DNA of 50,989 nt from Erysipelotrichaceae bacterium (GCA_019415435.1 DXZE01000009.1:1-50989); one strand, 5' to 3'. Shown: positions 24,178 to 33,766, numbered from the stretch's first letter. The notes: generated by a model from the sequence alone, not told the origin. Program-made: numbers and translations.

Positions 24178-24516
24178 ATGGCGGTATCCAAGAGCATGAC
24201 AGATGTAGCATTTGACTGTCTTTCAAAAAGAAAGAAGGAAGTTGAATTTGCAAAGTTATGGGCTGATGTCTCTAAACAGATGAAGATTCCAGAGAATAAG
24301 CTTAGAAAGAAGAGAAGCCAGCTTTATTCAGAATTGATGCTGGATCCAAGATTTTACTCACTGGAAGGTAATAAGTGGGATTTAAGAAACAGAAGAAAGT
24401 TTGATGAAGTACATGCCAGCAGTGCAGCGATGGATGATGACGACGATGATCTGGATGAACCATTAGATCAGAGCGGTCTTGACCTGCCTACAGGTGATGA
24501 TGCATACGACAACTGA
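24178..24516 (+). CDS. rpoE: DNA-directed RNA polymerase delta subunit
   Basis: 112-aa Firmicute-specific RNAP subunit that promotes recycling and specificity. An N-terminal HARE-HTH-like winged domain (residues 1-75, SMTDVAFDCLSKRKKEVEFA then DPRFYSLEGNKWDLRNRRK) is followed by a strongly acidic disordered tail (DDDDDDLDEPLDQ). The tail is shorter than in Bacillus subtilis. AAAAAGGAG precedes the ATG. The position before fba and murA matches the Firmicute rpoE-fba-murA neighbourhood, here lacking pyrG. Confidence 0.93.
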   Translation: MAVSKSMTDVAFDCLSKRKKEVEFAKLWADVSKQMKIPENKLRKKRSQLYSELMLDPRFYSLEGNKWDLRNRRKFDEVHASSAAMDDDDDDLDEPLDQSGLDLPTGDDAYDN

Positions 24517-24527
24517 ATGAAGAAAGA

Positions 24528-24571
24528 ACAGCTGTAAAGACCATGAATTGGCGTTTTACGGCAGTTTTTAT
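24528..24571 (+). terminator. Probable terminator of rpoE
   Basis: TGTAAA near 24533 pairs with TTTACG near 24556, extended by CTG/CAG with a bulge, then TTTTT. The stem is imperfect. Confidence 0.5.
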
Positions 24572-24654
24572 GAAATGATGTTTCAAACTCATCTTTTCAA
24601 AAGAGTTAAACAGGGCTAAAATGAAAGGACCAATAGGAGGAAATCTAAAAGATT

Positions 24655-25521
24655 ATGGCATTAGTTTCTGCAAAAGAAATGGTTGACAAGGCTCATGAAG
24701 GTCATTATGCGATCCCAGCCTTCAACATCAACGATCTGGAATGGACAAAGTCCATCCTGTTAGGAATTGAGGAAGCAAAGTCTCCGGCAATTCTGCAGGT
24801 ATCAGAAGGTGCTGGTAAGTACATGTGCGGATTCAAGCTTGTAGCAGATATGGTTCGTGATATGTATGATTCCTTAGGCATCACTGTTCCGGTTGCTCTG
24901 CATCTGGACCATGGCACATACGAAGGCGCCAAGGCTTGCATCGATGCAGGATTCACATCTGTAATGTTCGATGGCTCTCATTATCCATTTGAGGAGAACC
25001 TTGAAAAGTCCAAGGAGATCATCGCTTTAGCTCATTCAAAGGGTATCTCTGTTGAGTGCGAAGTCGGTGGTATCGGCGGCACAGAAGATGGTGTTACATC
25101 TGCTGGTGAATTAGCTGATCCAAAGGAGTGCGCAACAATTGCTGATCTGGGTGTTGACTTCCTGGCAGCTGGTATCGGTAACATCCATGGTGTATATCCT
25201 AAGGATTGGAAGGGCCTGAACTTCGAAAGATTAGCTGAAATCAACGAAGCAGTTCATGGCAAGCCATTAGTTCTGCATGGTGGTTCTGGTATTCCATTTG
25301 ACCAGGTTCACAAGGCAGTCACAGAAGGTGTTTCCAAGGTTAACATCAATACTGAACTGCAGCTTGAGTTTGCTGCTGCAACACGTAAGTACATTGAAGA
25401 AGGCAAGGATAAGATCGGCAAGGGTTATGACCCTCGTAAGCTTCTGAAGCCAGGTGCTGACGCTATCACAGCTAAGGTTATCGAACTCTGCAAGGCTTTC
25501 GGTTCTGCAGACAAGGCTTAA
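24655..25521 (+). CDS. fba: Class II fructose-1,6-bisphosphate aldolase
   Basis: Zn-dependent glycolytic aldolase, 288 aa. Metal and substrate motifs are ALHLDHGTYEGAKACIDAGF near residues 80-98, SVECEVGGIGGTEDGV near residues 130-145, AAGIGNIHGVYP near residue 172 and LVLHGGSGIPFDQVHKAV near residues 205-222. AGGAGG lies a few bases before the ATG. Codon use differs slightly from neighbours (more CTG, AAC, AAG), as expected for a highly expressed gene. A strong terminator follows. It could also act on tagatose bisphosphate. Confidence 0.96.
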   Translation: MALVSAKEMVDKAHEGHYAIPAFNINDLEWTKSILLGIEEAKSPAILQVSEGAGKYMCGFKLVADMVRDMYDSLGITVPVALHLDHGTYEGAKACIDAGFTSVMFDGSHYPFEENLEKSKEIIALAHSKGISVECEVGGIGGTEDGVTSAGELADPKECATIADLGVDFLAAGIGNIHGVYPKDWKGLNFERLAEINEAVHGKPLVLHGGSGIPFDQVHKAVTEGVSKVNINTELQLEFAAATRKYIEEGKDKIGKGYDPRKLLKPGADAITAKVIELCKAFGSADKA

Positions 25522-25539
25522 TAGATTCTTAAGCATAAG

Positions 25540-25571
25540 AGACTGTGTGACCAGATCACATGGTCTTTTTT
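25540..25571 (+). terminator. Intrinsic terminator of fba
   Basis: AGACTGTGTGA (25540-25550) pairs with TCACATGGTCT (25556-25566) with two G-T wobbles, then a T-run. Confidence 0.85.
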
Positions 25572-25683
25572 CTTTCCTGAGGAAGTCATGGATTTTGTCT
25601 CTTTCTTAATCTGGCATATAATAGGCATACGGAATAGTAAATAACATGATGCATGTTACATCATGTGGAAAGGGTTTCTATAT

Positions 25684-26961
25684 ATGAAAGAAGTTATCAA
25701 AATCGAAGGAGGACACGCATTATCTGGTAATGTTACGATCTCTGGTGCCAAGAATGCGACAGTTGCTTTGATTCCGGCTGCCGTACTTGCGGATGGACCG
25801 GTTACGATTGTGGGTATTCCCCAGATTGCGGATGCGGCCAATCTCTGTGAAATATTAAAGATTCTCAATGTCAATGTGATCGAAGTTGCCGCAGATCATC
25901 TGATTATTGATCCAACGCATATGAAAAATACAGATTTAACAGATGATGCTGTTACCAGATTAAGAGCTTCTTATTACTTTATGGGGGCTCTGTTAGGTAA
26001 GTTTGGTTATGTGCGTATGAAGATGCCGGGAGGATGTTACCTGGGCCCAAGACCAATTGATCTTCATATCAAGGGTTTTGAAGCATTAGGGGCAGAGGTT
26101 TCTTTTGAAAACGGCTGTTATGAAATCAAGGCCAAAGAATTAAAAGGAAATAAGATATTCCTGGATATAGCTTCCGTTGGTGCAACCATTAATATCATGA
26201 TGGCTGCAGTTTATGCCAAAGGCAGAACAACTATAGAGAATGCGGCCAAGGAACCGGAAATCATTGATGTCGCAACTCTTTTAAACAAGATGGGTGCCAG
26301 AGTCAGAGGCGCTGGTACGAATGTCATAACGGTTGATGGCGTAAATCATTTAAGCGGCTGTTTCCATGAAATCATACCGGATCGTATTGAGGCAGGAACG
26401 TTTATTATCATCGCGGCAGCCTGTGCCAGAGAAATGCGTATTAATAACGTGATTCCCCAGCATATTGATGCCTTGTTATCAAAACTGCAGGAAATGGGTG
26501 TACCGATGGAAATCGGAGTTGATTATGTTGTTGTGAAGAAACCGGATCATCTGAAACCTACCGATGTTACAACAAGACCTTATCCGGGCTTTGCGACAGA
26601 CTTACAGCAGCCTTTAACAGCTCTTATGACAGAAGCTGATGGGGATTCCAAAATCAGAGATACGATTTATCCAGAACGTTTCAAGCATTGTGTGGAACTT
26701 GAAAAGATGGGTGCCGATATTGATGTTCTTGGAAATGGTTCAGCCATTATTCATGGACCGACTCCTTTATCTGCCGCAGAAGTCAGTGCGACAGATCTAA
26801 GATGCGGTGCAGCTATGGTTGTGGCAGGTCTCATGGCAGATGGTGTAACAGAAATATCAAATGTCTATCATATAGACAGAGGCTATTCCGAACTTGATCT
26901 GAAATTAAAGAAACTTGGCGCAAAAATCTGGAGAGAGATGAAAGAGGATGAGTGTGAATAA
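25684..26961 (+). CDS. murA: UDP-N-acetylglucosamine 1-carboxyvinyltransferase
   Basis: First committed step of peptidoglycan synthesis, transferring enolpyruvate to UDP-GlcNAc. The catalytic, fosfomycin-target Cys is in KMPGGCYLGPRPIDLH near residue 115, and VISGAKN-type N-terminal residues appear as ISGAKNATVALIPAA near residue 20. The frame is open from 25663, but ATG 25684 follows GGAAAGG and matches the family N-terminus. Firmicutes often carry two murA paralogs; the position after fba resembles Bacillus murAB/murZ. No other mur genes are close. Confidence 0.95.
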   Translation: MKEVIKIEGGHALSGNVTISGAKNATVALIPAAVLADGPVTIVGIPQIADAANLCEILKILNVNVIEVAADHLIIDPTHMKNTDLTDDAVTRLRASYYFMGALLGKFGYVRMKMPGGCYLGPRPIDLHIKGFEALGAEVSFENGCYEIKAKELKGNKIFLDIASVGATINIMMAAVYAKGRTTIENAAKEPEIIDVATLLNKMGARVRGAGTNVITVDGVNHLSGCFHEIIPDRIEAGTFIIIAAACAREMRINNVIPQHIDALLSKLQEMGVPMEIGVDYVVVKKPDHLKPTDVTTRPYPGFATDLQQPLTALMTEADGDSKIRDTIYPERFKHCVELEKMGADIDVLGNGSAIIHGPTPLSAAEVSATDLRCGAAMVVAGLMADGVTEISNVYHIDRGYSELDLKLKKLGAKIWREMKEDECE

Positions 26962-27094
26962 GATTTACCTCTATCAGAATTCTCTGATTATATGCTTTTG
27001 AGTATTGATTTCACTAGACACTGTGTTTAATATTTTAGTAAGAAGTAAATAATACTGTTTTTATTGTGCATGCGTATTATTGGAAAGGAATCAA

Positions 27095-29170
27095 ATGTTT
27101 ACACGTTTACATATGCTTTCTGCCAAAGCAAAGATTGTATGGGGAATTGCCGGAGCTGTGGTTGTATCTGCTGGTGGTGCTGGTGTTTACACCGTTCTTA
27201 ATAAACCGGAAGAACAAGTTAAGAAACCTGCAGTAAAGAAAACTGTTAAAGTTAAGACACAGACAGAAAAAGTAGAGATCCCTTCATATGGAACAGAAGG
27301 ATCTTTATCTGGTGAATCAATTGAAAAGGATCTGACAATTTTTCTGAAGGATACACAGGGACAGAAGATTACCGGTGTTCCTTATGAAGTAAAGCTTGTC
27401 AGCTCATCTGATAAAAAAACATTAAATGATGCCCTTGATCAGATTAATAAAGTTAATACAGAGATTCAGGAAGCCCAGGATAATGGCAGTGCATCAGATC
27501 CGTATGATCCATCTGAAGAAAAATCAGAAGAAACTAAGGATACAGAAGACAAGGCAACAGAATCCCCTGTTTCTGAAGAAACTGAAACTAAGAGTACTGC
27601 TTCACCAGAACCTTCAGAAAAAGCAGATAAGAAAGAAGAACAGATTGCCGTACATGCGGATGGTACAGAAACCCCGATGACCAAGGGTGATGCATTACTT
27701 GTCGATAAGAAAAAGGCTATTGATGCATATGCAGAAGTATTAAATGGTATTGATGGCAAGAGTTATACCGATGATGATCAGGATGGCATGATTACTATTG
27801 ATTCTATTGATGCGGGTGATTACACAATGTGTCTTGTGCCAAGTGAATCTGTAGATACAAACAGTTATGCGACTGATGTGAATGTCAAAGACAAGGTAGA
27901 ATACAAACCTATTGAAAATATTGAAGAAAAGACGGTATCGGCGGCTGCGGCTGGTGATGTAAAGCCAAGTTCCAATACGGGGGCCAAGGCAGATAACAGT
28001 GTTCCTGCAGTGACGGATACAGTTAAGTTTGTAAACAGCCGTACAGAAGAAGAAACAACATATGTACAGGATCAGGCACAGGCTTTTGCGCCATATGTAC
28101 AGGGAAATACTGCTGTACTGTATGGCGTGGATGGTAAGAACAGCATGAATATTCCGGTAAGCGTAAACAGTACAGGCAGTGTATTAACCGCATCATCTGA
28201 TAACAAGATGATTACTATAGTTACTGTTTCTGCAGATGCGGGAAATATCGCTATTCATGCGGCTGATTCTGCTAATGATTACAGTGGAAATATCACAATC
28301 GAATATAGTGATTCTTCCACCTCCAGTGTCACTGTAAGTGTTAAGGGAAGTTCCAACAAGTTAACGAACAGTGCTGGGGAACAGCTGTATGTTGATGCGG
28401 CAGGCACTGCACCTGCAACACTTGCAAATTATACACAGGCTGTTTACAAGAAACAGATCATCAATCATTACTATGGCTGGCAGAATTTCAATGGCGCCAG
28501 ATATTACTATGATGAAAATGGTAATGCAGTAACTGGTGAACAGACTATTCAGGGAGTCAAGTACAAGTTTGGTACAGATGGCCAGTTGTTAATAAATGGA
28601 ACTGGCATTGATGTATCCCAATGGCAGGGTAATATTGACTGGTCACAGGCACGTACTGCCGTATCCTTTATGATCGCAAGAGCAGGTTTCAGAGGCACTT
28701 CTGGCAGAATGGCGAAGGATCCTACCTTCTTAAGAAATATTGCCGGAGCCAAGGCTAATGGAGTCACAACCGGTGCTTATTTCTACTCCATTGCCAAGAA
28801 TGAAGCACAGGCAGTAGAAGAGGCTTCCCTGGCTATTGAACAGGTCAGAGCAGCCGGCGGTGTCAGTCTTCCGATCTTCATTGATATGGAAGATTCCGGG
28901 CAGGCTGGTTTATCCAATGCAGAAAGAACAGCTATCGTAAATGCTTTCTGCAATACCGTAAGAGCCGCAGGTTATACACCAGGTCTCTATGCGTCTAAAT
29001 CATGGTTAACTTCCAAGATTAATACAGGTTCTTTGAATTGCATGATCTGGTGTGCACAATGGAATACAAAATGTACTTATACAGGTAATTACGGTATCTG
29101 GCAGTATTCCAACAAAGGAACGATTCCGGGAATCAGTGGTGCTGTTGATATGAATGCATCATATTTCTAA
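27095..29170 (+). CDS. Membrane-anchored GH25 lysozyme-like cell-wall hydrolase
   Basis: 691-aa surface protein. Order: short basic N-terminus; one hydrophobic signal-anchor (AKIVWGIAGAVVVSAGGAG, residues 13-31); a long Lys/Glu/Ser/Thr-rich low-complexity linker (residues 50-210); a region of beta-rich extracellular repeats; a choline/cell-wall-binding-like repeat (YYYDENGNAVTGEQTIQGVK near residue 475); and a C-terminal GH25 domain starting at GIDVSQWQGNIDW, with the catalytic DxE in IFIDMEDSG. The ATG follows GGAAAGGA; the earlier in-frame ATG 27080 is less likely. It lies between murA and rpmE, where rho usually sits in related Firmicutes. Confidence 0.88.
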   Translation: MFTRLHMLSAKAKIVWGIAGAVVVSAGGAGVYTVLNKPEEQVKKPAVKKTVKVKTQTEKVEIPSYGTEGSLSGESIEKDLTIFLKDTQGQKITGVPYEVKLVSSSDKKTLNDALDQINKVNTEIQEAQDNGSASDPYDPSEEKSEETKDTEDKATESPVSEETETKSTASPEPSEKADKKEEQIAVHADGTETPMTKGDALLVDKKKAIDAYAEVLNGIDGKSYTDDDQDGMITIDSIDAGDYTMCLVPSESVDTNSYATDVNVKDKVEYKPIENIEEKTVSAAAAGDVKPSSNTGAKADNSVPAVTDTVKFVNSRTEEETTYVQDQAQAFAPYVQGNTAVLYGVDGKNSMNIPVSVNSTGSVLTASSDNKMITIVTVSADAGNIAIHAADSANDYSGNITIEYSDSSTSSVTVSVKGSSNKLTNSAGEQLYVDAAGTAPATLANYTQAVYKKQIINHYYGWQNFNGARYYYDENGNAVTGEQTIQGVKYKFGTDGQLLINGTGIDVSQWQGNIDWSQARTAVSFMIARAGFRGTSGRMAKDPTFLRNIAGAKANGVTTGAYFYSIAKNEAQAVEEASLAIEQVRAAGGVSLPIFIDMEDSGQAGLSNAERTAIVNAFCNTVRAAGYTPGLYASKSWLTSKINTGSLNCMIWCAQWNTKCTYTGNYGIWQYSNKGTIPGISGAVDMNASYF

Positions 29171-29262
29171 AAAAACTTGCAAGAAATTAATTTTATGGTA
29201 AGCTTATAAAGCACTTTCTTTATGCACGTTCAGAGGCATAAGGCAGAAGGGAGAATGAGAAA

Positions 29263-29466
29263 ATGAAACAGGGAATTCATCCAAAGTATTACAAGGCAAA
29301 GGTTATCTGCACATCCTGTGGTTCTGAGTTTGAAACAGGTTCAACTCTGCCAGAGATCAAGGTAGATACATGCTCGAATTGTCATCCTTTCTACACAGGC
29401 AGACAGAGATTCGCAGCTGCGGCCGGTCAGGTTGAAAAGTTCAATAAGAAATACGGACTTAAGTAA
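29263..29466 (+). CDS. rpmE: 50S ribosomal protein L31 (zinc-containing form)
   Basis: 67-aa L31 with the C+ zinc-ribbon: first cysteines in ICTSCGSEF, second pair in DTCSNCHPFYTGRQ. The Cys pairs mark the zinc-dependent paralog; a zinc-free form may exist elsewhere. The C-terminal AGQVEKFNKKYGLK is typical. GAAGGGAG lies upstream. The 92-nt gap before it contains AT-rich promoter-like sequence and could hold an L31 autoregulatory leader, which I cannot confirm. Confidence 0.95.
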   Translation: MKQGIHPKYYKAKVICTSCGSEFETGSTLPEIKVDTCSNCHPFYTGRQRFAAAAGQVEKFNKKYGLK

Positions 29467-29476
29467 TTGTAGAAAG

Positions 29477-29509
29477 AAAGCATTGGTTGAAAAAACTGAT
29501 GCTTTTTTA
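29477..29509 (+). terminator. Intrinsic terminator of rpmE
   Basis: AAAGCATTGGTT (29477-29488) pairs with AACTGATGCTTT with wobbles, followed by six T. Confidence 0.85.
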
Positions 29510-29544
29510 TAATTATGGGAAGTTGTGTGATAGGCAATGTTTAT

Positions 29545-29581
29545 TTGCGCTATTGTGTGAACATCTTTATGATGAATAAAG
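29545..29581 (+). promoter_or_regulatory. Promoter and palindrome of DUF4012 copy 1
   Basis: TTGCGC (29545-29550), 17-bp spacer, TATGAT (29568-29573). CTTTAT/ATAAAG (29565-29581) is an inverted repeat over the -10. The whole block reappears upstream of copy 2, supporting function. Confidence 0.6.
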
Positions 29582-29633
29582 TATGACTGTGGATACTATG
29601 TCCGCATAAAATACAAACACAGGAGAATAAAAC

Positions 29634-31619
29634 ATGGGGAAAAGTAATACCAGAAATAAGAAAAACAGACGCAGAAGGGTAAGACCGTTTGCGATCAGTC
29701 TGATGATATGGATGCTGTATACCATTCTTGCAATATTTGCAGGAGTGATTCTGGCAGGCATATCTATGTTGCCAAGTAAATTGAAACTATTGGCGTGTGC
29801 AGTACTTGCTGTAACTGTATTACTCCTTGCACTGTTTACTTTCGGTTTCTTTAAGAAGAAACATACAAAAGTCGCGATCACACTGAATTCGGTTTTCTTA
29901 GTGCTGATGTGTCTGGCGGGTATACTTGGATTAAATCTTTATAATTCTGCCAAAAGACTTCTGCCATCAGTCCATACTTTAAAAGCTTCTCTGAAGGCAA
30001 TCCCTGGTAACTTAAGTGGTGATGATATTGTTTCAGCACGTGCTAATGTAGACCAGATAGACAGTTCTATTGATGATATCCGAAATGAAATGGATTCACC
30101 GATCTGGCATGTGGTATCTGCTGTTCCGAAAATTGGAAAGAATGTCCGTTCTGCCGAAACATTACTGGATATTGCGGATGACGCAAATCAGAAGATTCTT
30201 TCTCCGGGTATCGATCTGATGGAAACTACACCATTATCCACAATCAAAGCTGAAAGCGGCGGTTTTAATGTTTTAACTATTAATGCATATCTGGATTTTG
30301 CGGATCAGGTAATGCCGGAAATCAATACCATTGAGAATCAGTTAAAAGATGTTGATCTTTCTTTAACAGGCATGCAGGATGAGCTTGTCTCTTATGAGAA
30401 GAAGATTGATGAAACGGCTGATATGTTTGGAACGTATGAACAGCCATTAAGAGATATTATCGGTGATGGTATGGAAAACCGCATGTATCTGTTAGCAGCG
30501 CAGAACCTTGCCGAAGGAAGAGCGTTAGGCGGATTCGTTGGATCCTGCGGCACAGTGACAATCCGGGATGGCATTATGGACATTTCTGATTTTAAGCCTG
30601 TTTTGCAGGTGCTGACTGCGCAATATATTCCTGCATCTGTAGCCCAGACAGCTGATGAACAGCGTATCTTCTATGATCTGATGGCTGACCCGCGTAATCC
30701 TAACTTCTCCATGGATTTCAAACGCTGTGGTGAAATCTGGTCCGCAGAATACTATCAGTCGCATTCTGTCCAGCTGGATGGTGTCATTGCCATGAACCCA
30801 TCTATTCTGCAGAAAATATTGAGTGCGTTAGGACAGTCAGTCACATTATCTGATGGCATGGAAATGGATGGCAGTAATGCCATGCGTGTTATCACAAAAG
30901 ATATGAACTACAAGTACATGAATTCTGATCTGGATGCAGGTCTCACTTCAATTGCCGCACGCAATAGTGAATCTGACGCCCTGTACGGTGAAGCCGCAAA
31001 CAGTGTTATGGATGTATTTAAGAACAGTTTCTCCTTTAGCAATATGACTAAGATTCTGCCAATGTTCATCGACAGCTTTAAAGACAAGACAATCATGGTC
31101 TGGATGCAGGATGAAGATCAGGAACAGCATATGGTAGATGCCGGTATGGGCGGTGAACTCGTGTCGGAACGTAAGAAGAGTTATACAGGTATTTGGTGGA
31201 GTTATACCCATGCGGCCAAGTTCGGCTGGTTCATGGATCTGAAGACAGAAGTATCTGATCCTGTCACGAATGAAGATGGCACAAAGACATACAATGTATC
31301 CGCTGATATTACCGATATCTTCACGGATGAAGATATGAAGGGTGCTGGTTTCTACATTCTTGGTAATACAAATACGGATGGCTCTTTAATTGGTGTTATG
31401 CATTTAACTGCTCCGGTGGATGGAAAGATTTCCAAAGTGCAGTTAAGCAATGGGCTTGAAATGACTGAAGATAATTATCAGGGTGTTCAGATATTCAGAG
31501 CCTTCGACATACGTATACACCCGGGTGACACTTTGACCGTTACCTGGCAGGTAACTACAGCACCTGATGCGGGGCCATTGCAGGTAGAGACAACGCCAAC
31601 CTGTACAAATTACAGATAA
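29634..31619 (+). CDS. DUF4012 membrane protein, copy 1
   Basis: 661 aa. A basic N-terminus (GKSNTRNKKNRRRRVRP) is followed by three closely spaced hydrophobic segments (residues 21-45, 48-75 and 80-100), then a long extracellular part with helical stretches (VDQIDSSIDDIRNEM near residue 141) and the DUF4012 core. The core is marked by LAEGRALGGFVGSCGTVTI near residue 290 and SMDFKRCGEIWSAEYYQ near residue 360. The C-terminal part is beta-rich (TLTVTWQV). DUF4012 proteins are cell-surface proteins of unknown function, often near envelope glycan genes. Its own promoter precedes it and its own terminator follows; the next gene is a near-copy of the same length. Confidence 0.85.
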   Translation: MGKSNTRNKKNRRRRVRPFAISLMIWMLYTILAIFAGVILAGISMLPSKLKLLACAVLAVTVLLLALFTFGFFKKKHTKVAITLNSVFLVLMCLAGILGLNLYNSAKRLLPSVHTLKASLKAIPGNLSGDDIVSARANVDQIDSSIDDIRNEMDSPIWHVVSAVPKIGKNVRSAETLLDIADDANQKILSPGIDLMETTPLSTIKAESGGFNVLTINAYLDFADQVMPEINTIENQLKDVDLSLTGMQDELVSYEKKIDETADMFGTYEQPLRDIIGDGMENRMYLLAAQNLAEGRALGGFVGSCGTVTIRDGIMDISDFKPVLQVLTAQYIPASVAQTADEQRIFYDLMADPRNPNFSMDFKRCGEIWSAEYYQSHSVQLDGVIAMNPSILQKILSALGQSVTLSDGMEMDGSNAMRVITKDMNYKYMNSDLDAGLTSIAARNSESDALYGEAANSVMDVFKNSFSFSNMTKILPMFIDSFKDKTIMVWMQDEDQEQHMVDAGMGGELVSERKKSYTGIWWSYTHAAKFGWFMDLKTEVSDPVTNEDGTKTYNVSADITDIFTDEDMKGAGFYILGNTNTDGSLIGVMHLTAPVDGKISKVQLSNGLEMTEDNYQGVQIFRAFDIRIHPGDTLTVTWQVTTAPDAGPLQVETTPTCTNYR

Positions 31620-31626
31620 TCATTAT

Positions 31627-31653
31627 GGATATATCGAAAGATATATCCTTTAT
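31627..31653 (+). terminator. Terminator of DUF4012 copy 1
   Basis: Perfect 9-bp stem GGATATATC/GATATATCC with a GAAA tetraloop, then TTTATTT. Same stem and loop as after copy 2. Confidence 0.8.
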
Positions 31654-31690
31654 TTGCACTATTGTGTGAACATCTTTATCATTGATAAAG
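31654..31690 (+). promoter_or_regulatory. Promoter and palindrome of DUF4012 copy 2
   Basis: TTGCAC (31654-31659), 17-bp spacer identical in sequence to copy 1, TATCAT (31677-31682). CTTTATC (31674-31680) with GATAAAG (31684-31690) forms a perfect 7-bp inverted repeat over the -10, one pair longer than in copy 1. Confidence 0.6.
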
Positions 31691-31744
31691 TAATTGTTAA
31701 AAATTTACTGTTGGCTGAAAGCCATGAATACAGGAGATTAATAC

Positions 31745-33730
31745 ATGGGAAAAAGTAACACCAGAAATAAGAAAAAGGGACGCAGAAGAGTCAGACCATT
31801 TGCGGTAAGCCTGATGATATGGATGCTGTATACCATTCTTGCAATATTTGCAGGGGTGATCATAGCTGGCGTGTCTGTACTTTCTAATCAGTTGAAATTA
31901 TTGGTTTGTGCAGTGCTGGCGGCTACTGTATTGATTCTTGCACTGTTTACCTTTGGTTTCTTCAGAAAGAGACATACTTCAGTTGCGATCATCTTTAATT
32001 CTGTCTTCCTGCTTTTAATGGTTCTGATAAGTATTCCTGGATTGAGAGTTTACCTTTCTGCCAAGAGACTTCTGCCCGCAGCGAATACTTTAAAGACTTC
32101 TTTAAAGGCACTTCCTGATAATTTAAGTGATGATGATATCGCTTCAGCCCGTGAAAATGTTGACCAGATTGACAGTTCTATAGATGATATTCGTGAAGAA
32201 CTGGATTCCTCCATCTGGCATATATTATCTGCTTTACCAGAAGTAGAAAAGAATATTGATTCTGCCAGAACTTTACTGGATATTGCGGACGAAGCCAACC
32301 AGGAACTTCTTTCTCCTGGTATAGATCTGATGGAGACAACACCTTTATCTTCTATCAAGGCAGATGATGGTGGTTTCAACATTGTTACTATTAATGAATA
32401 TCTGGATTTTGCGGATGAGGTAATGCCTGAGATTACCCGTATTGAAAATCAGCTAAAGGGTGTAGATCTTTCTTTAACAGGTATGCAGGATGATCTGAAC
32501 AAGTATGAGAAGGAAATTGATGATGCCGTTGAAATGTTCGGTAAGTATGAACAGCCATTAAGAGATATTATCGGTGATGGCACAGAAGACAAGACATATA
32601 TGCTGGCAGCGCAGAACCTGGCGGAAGGCAGAGCGTTGGGCGGATTCATAGGTTCGGTAGGCACAGCCACGATTCAGGATGGAATCATGAAAATATCTGA
32701 TTTCAAATCCTGTCTTCAGGTTTTGACGGCTCAATATATTTCTGAAGATGTGGCTCAGACAGAAGATGAAAGACGTATCTTCTATGATCTGATGAATGAT
32801 CCGCGTAATCCTAACTTCTCCATGGATTTCAAGCGTTGTGGTGAAATATGGTCTGCGGAATACTTTGAATCTCATCATATTGTAATAGATGGTGTTATTT
32901 CGATGAATCCTGTTATTCTGCAGAAAATTCTGAGCACATTGGATCAGTCAGTAACCTTATCAGATGGCACGGTAATGGATGGCAGTAATGCGATGCGTGT
33001 CATTGAAAAAGATCTGAACTATAAATACATGAATTCTGATCTGGATGAGGGTACTGCCCAGTGGATAGACAGAAACGATAAGTCTGACTCTCTGTATGCA
33101 GAAGCAGCCAACAGTATCATGGACGTATTCACTGACAGTTTCTCTTTCAGCAACATGACGAAGATTCTGCCTATGTTCGTAGATTGTTTTGGAGACAAGA
33201 CTATCATGGTATGGATGAATGATCCTGTTGAAGAACGTCATATGGTAAATGCTGGTATGGGTGGAGAACTTGTATCGGAACGCAAGAAGAGCTACACAGG
33301 TCTCTGGTGGAGCTATACCCACGCGTCCAAGTTCGGATGGTTTATGGATCTCAAAACCAAGGTTTCTGATCCGATCAAAAATGCAGATGGCACAAAGACA
33401 TACAATGTCACCGCAGATATCACGGATATATTTACGGATGAAGATATGAAGGGTGCCGGTTATTATATTCTTGGTAATACAAATAACGATGGTTCATTAA
33501 TTGGTGTCATGCATCTGACTGCTCCGGTAGATGGAAAAATATCTAATGTGCAGTTAAGCAATGGCCGTGAGATGATTGAAGATGTGTACCAGGGGGTACA
33601 GGTATATCGCATCTTTGAAGTGCGTATTCATCCAGGCGATACATTAACTGTCACCTGGCAGGTGACAACCGCGGAGGATGCCGGACCTTTACAGGTAGAG
33701 ACATCTCCAACCTGTACGAATTACCGTTAA
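31745..33730 (+). CDS. DUF4012 membrane protein, copy 2
   Basis: 661-aa paralog of the upstream gene with the same layout: basic tail (GKSNTRNKKKGRRRVRP), three N-terminal hydrophobic segments, long extracellular region, LAEGRALGGFIGSVGTATI near residue 290, and a C-terminus ending in a TCTNYR tail as in copy 1. Differences are scattered substitutions rather than block changes, so both copies look maintained. One notable difference is SCGTVTI in copy 1 versus SVGTATI here. Function unknown. It has a separate promoter and terminator, so the two can be expressed independently. Confidence 0.85.
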   Translation: MGKSNTRNKKKGRRRVRPFAVSLMIWMLYTILAIFAGVIIAGVSVLSNQLKLLVCAVLAATVLILALFTFGFFRKRHTSVAIIFNSVFLLLMVLISIPGLRVYLSAKRLLPAANTLKTSLKALPDNLSDDDIASARENVDQIDSSIDDIREELDSSIWHILSALPEVEKNIDSARTLLDIADEANQELLSPGIDLMETTPLSSIKADDGGFNIVTINEYLDFADEVMPEITRIENQLKGVDLSLTGMQDDLNKYEKEIDDAVEMFGKYEQPLRDIIGDGTEDKTYMLAAQNLAEGRALGGFIGSVGTATIQDGIMKISDFKSCLQVLTAQYISEDVAQTEDERRIFYDLMNDPRNPNFSMDFKRCGEIWSAEYFESHHIVIDGVISMNPVILQKILSTLDQSVTLSDGTVMDGSNAMRVIEKDLNYKYMNSDLDEGTAQWIDRNDKSDSLYAEAANSIMDVFTDSFSFSNMTKILPMFVDCFGDKTIMVWMNDPVEERHMVNAGMGGELVSERKKSYTGLWWSYTHASKFGWFMDLKTKVSDPIKNADGTKTYNVTADITDIFTDEDMKGAGYYILGNTNNDGSLIGVMHLTAPVDGKISNVQLSNGREMIEDVYQGVQVYRIFEVRIHPGDTLTVTWQVTTAEDAGPLQVETSPTCTNYR

Positions 33731-33738
33731 TACATATG

Positions 33739-33766
33739 GGATATATCGAAAGATATATCCTTTTTT
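33739..33766 (+). terminator. Terminator of DUF4012 copy 2
   Basis: Same GGATATATC-GAAA-GATATATCC hairpin as after copy 1, here followed by six T. Confidence 0.85.

Noticed and set aside
27426..27680. Plus-strand frame rich in Lys, Gln and Leu inside the GH25 gene
   Set aside because: It is a shifted reading of the low-complexity linker; composition follows from the Glu/Lys-rich codons of the real frame.
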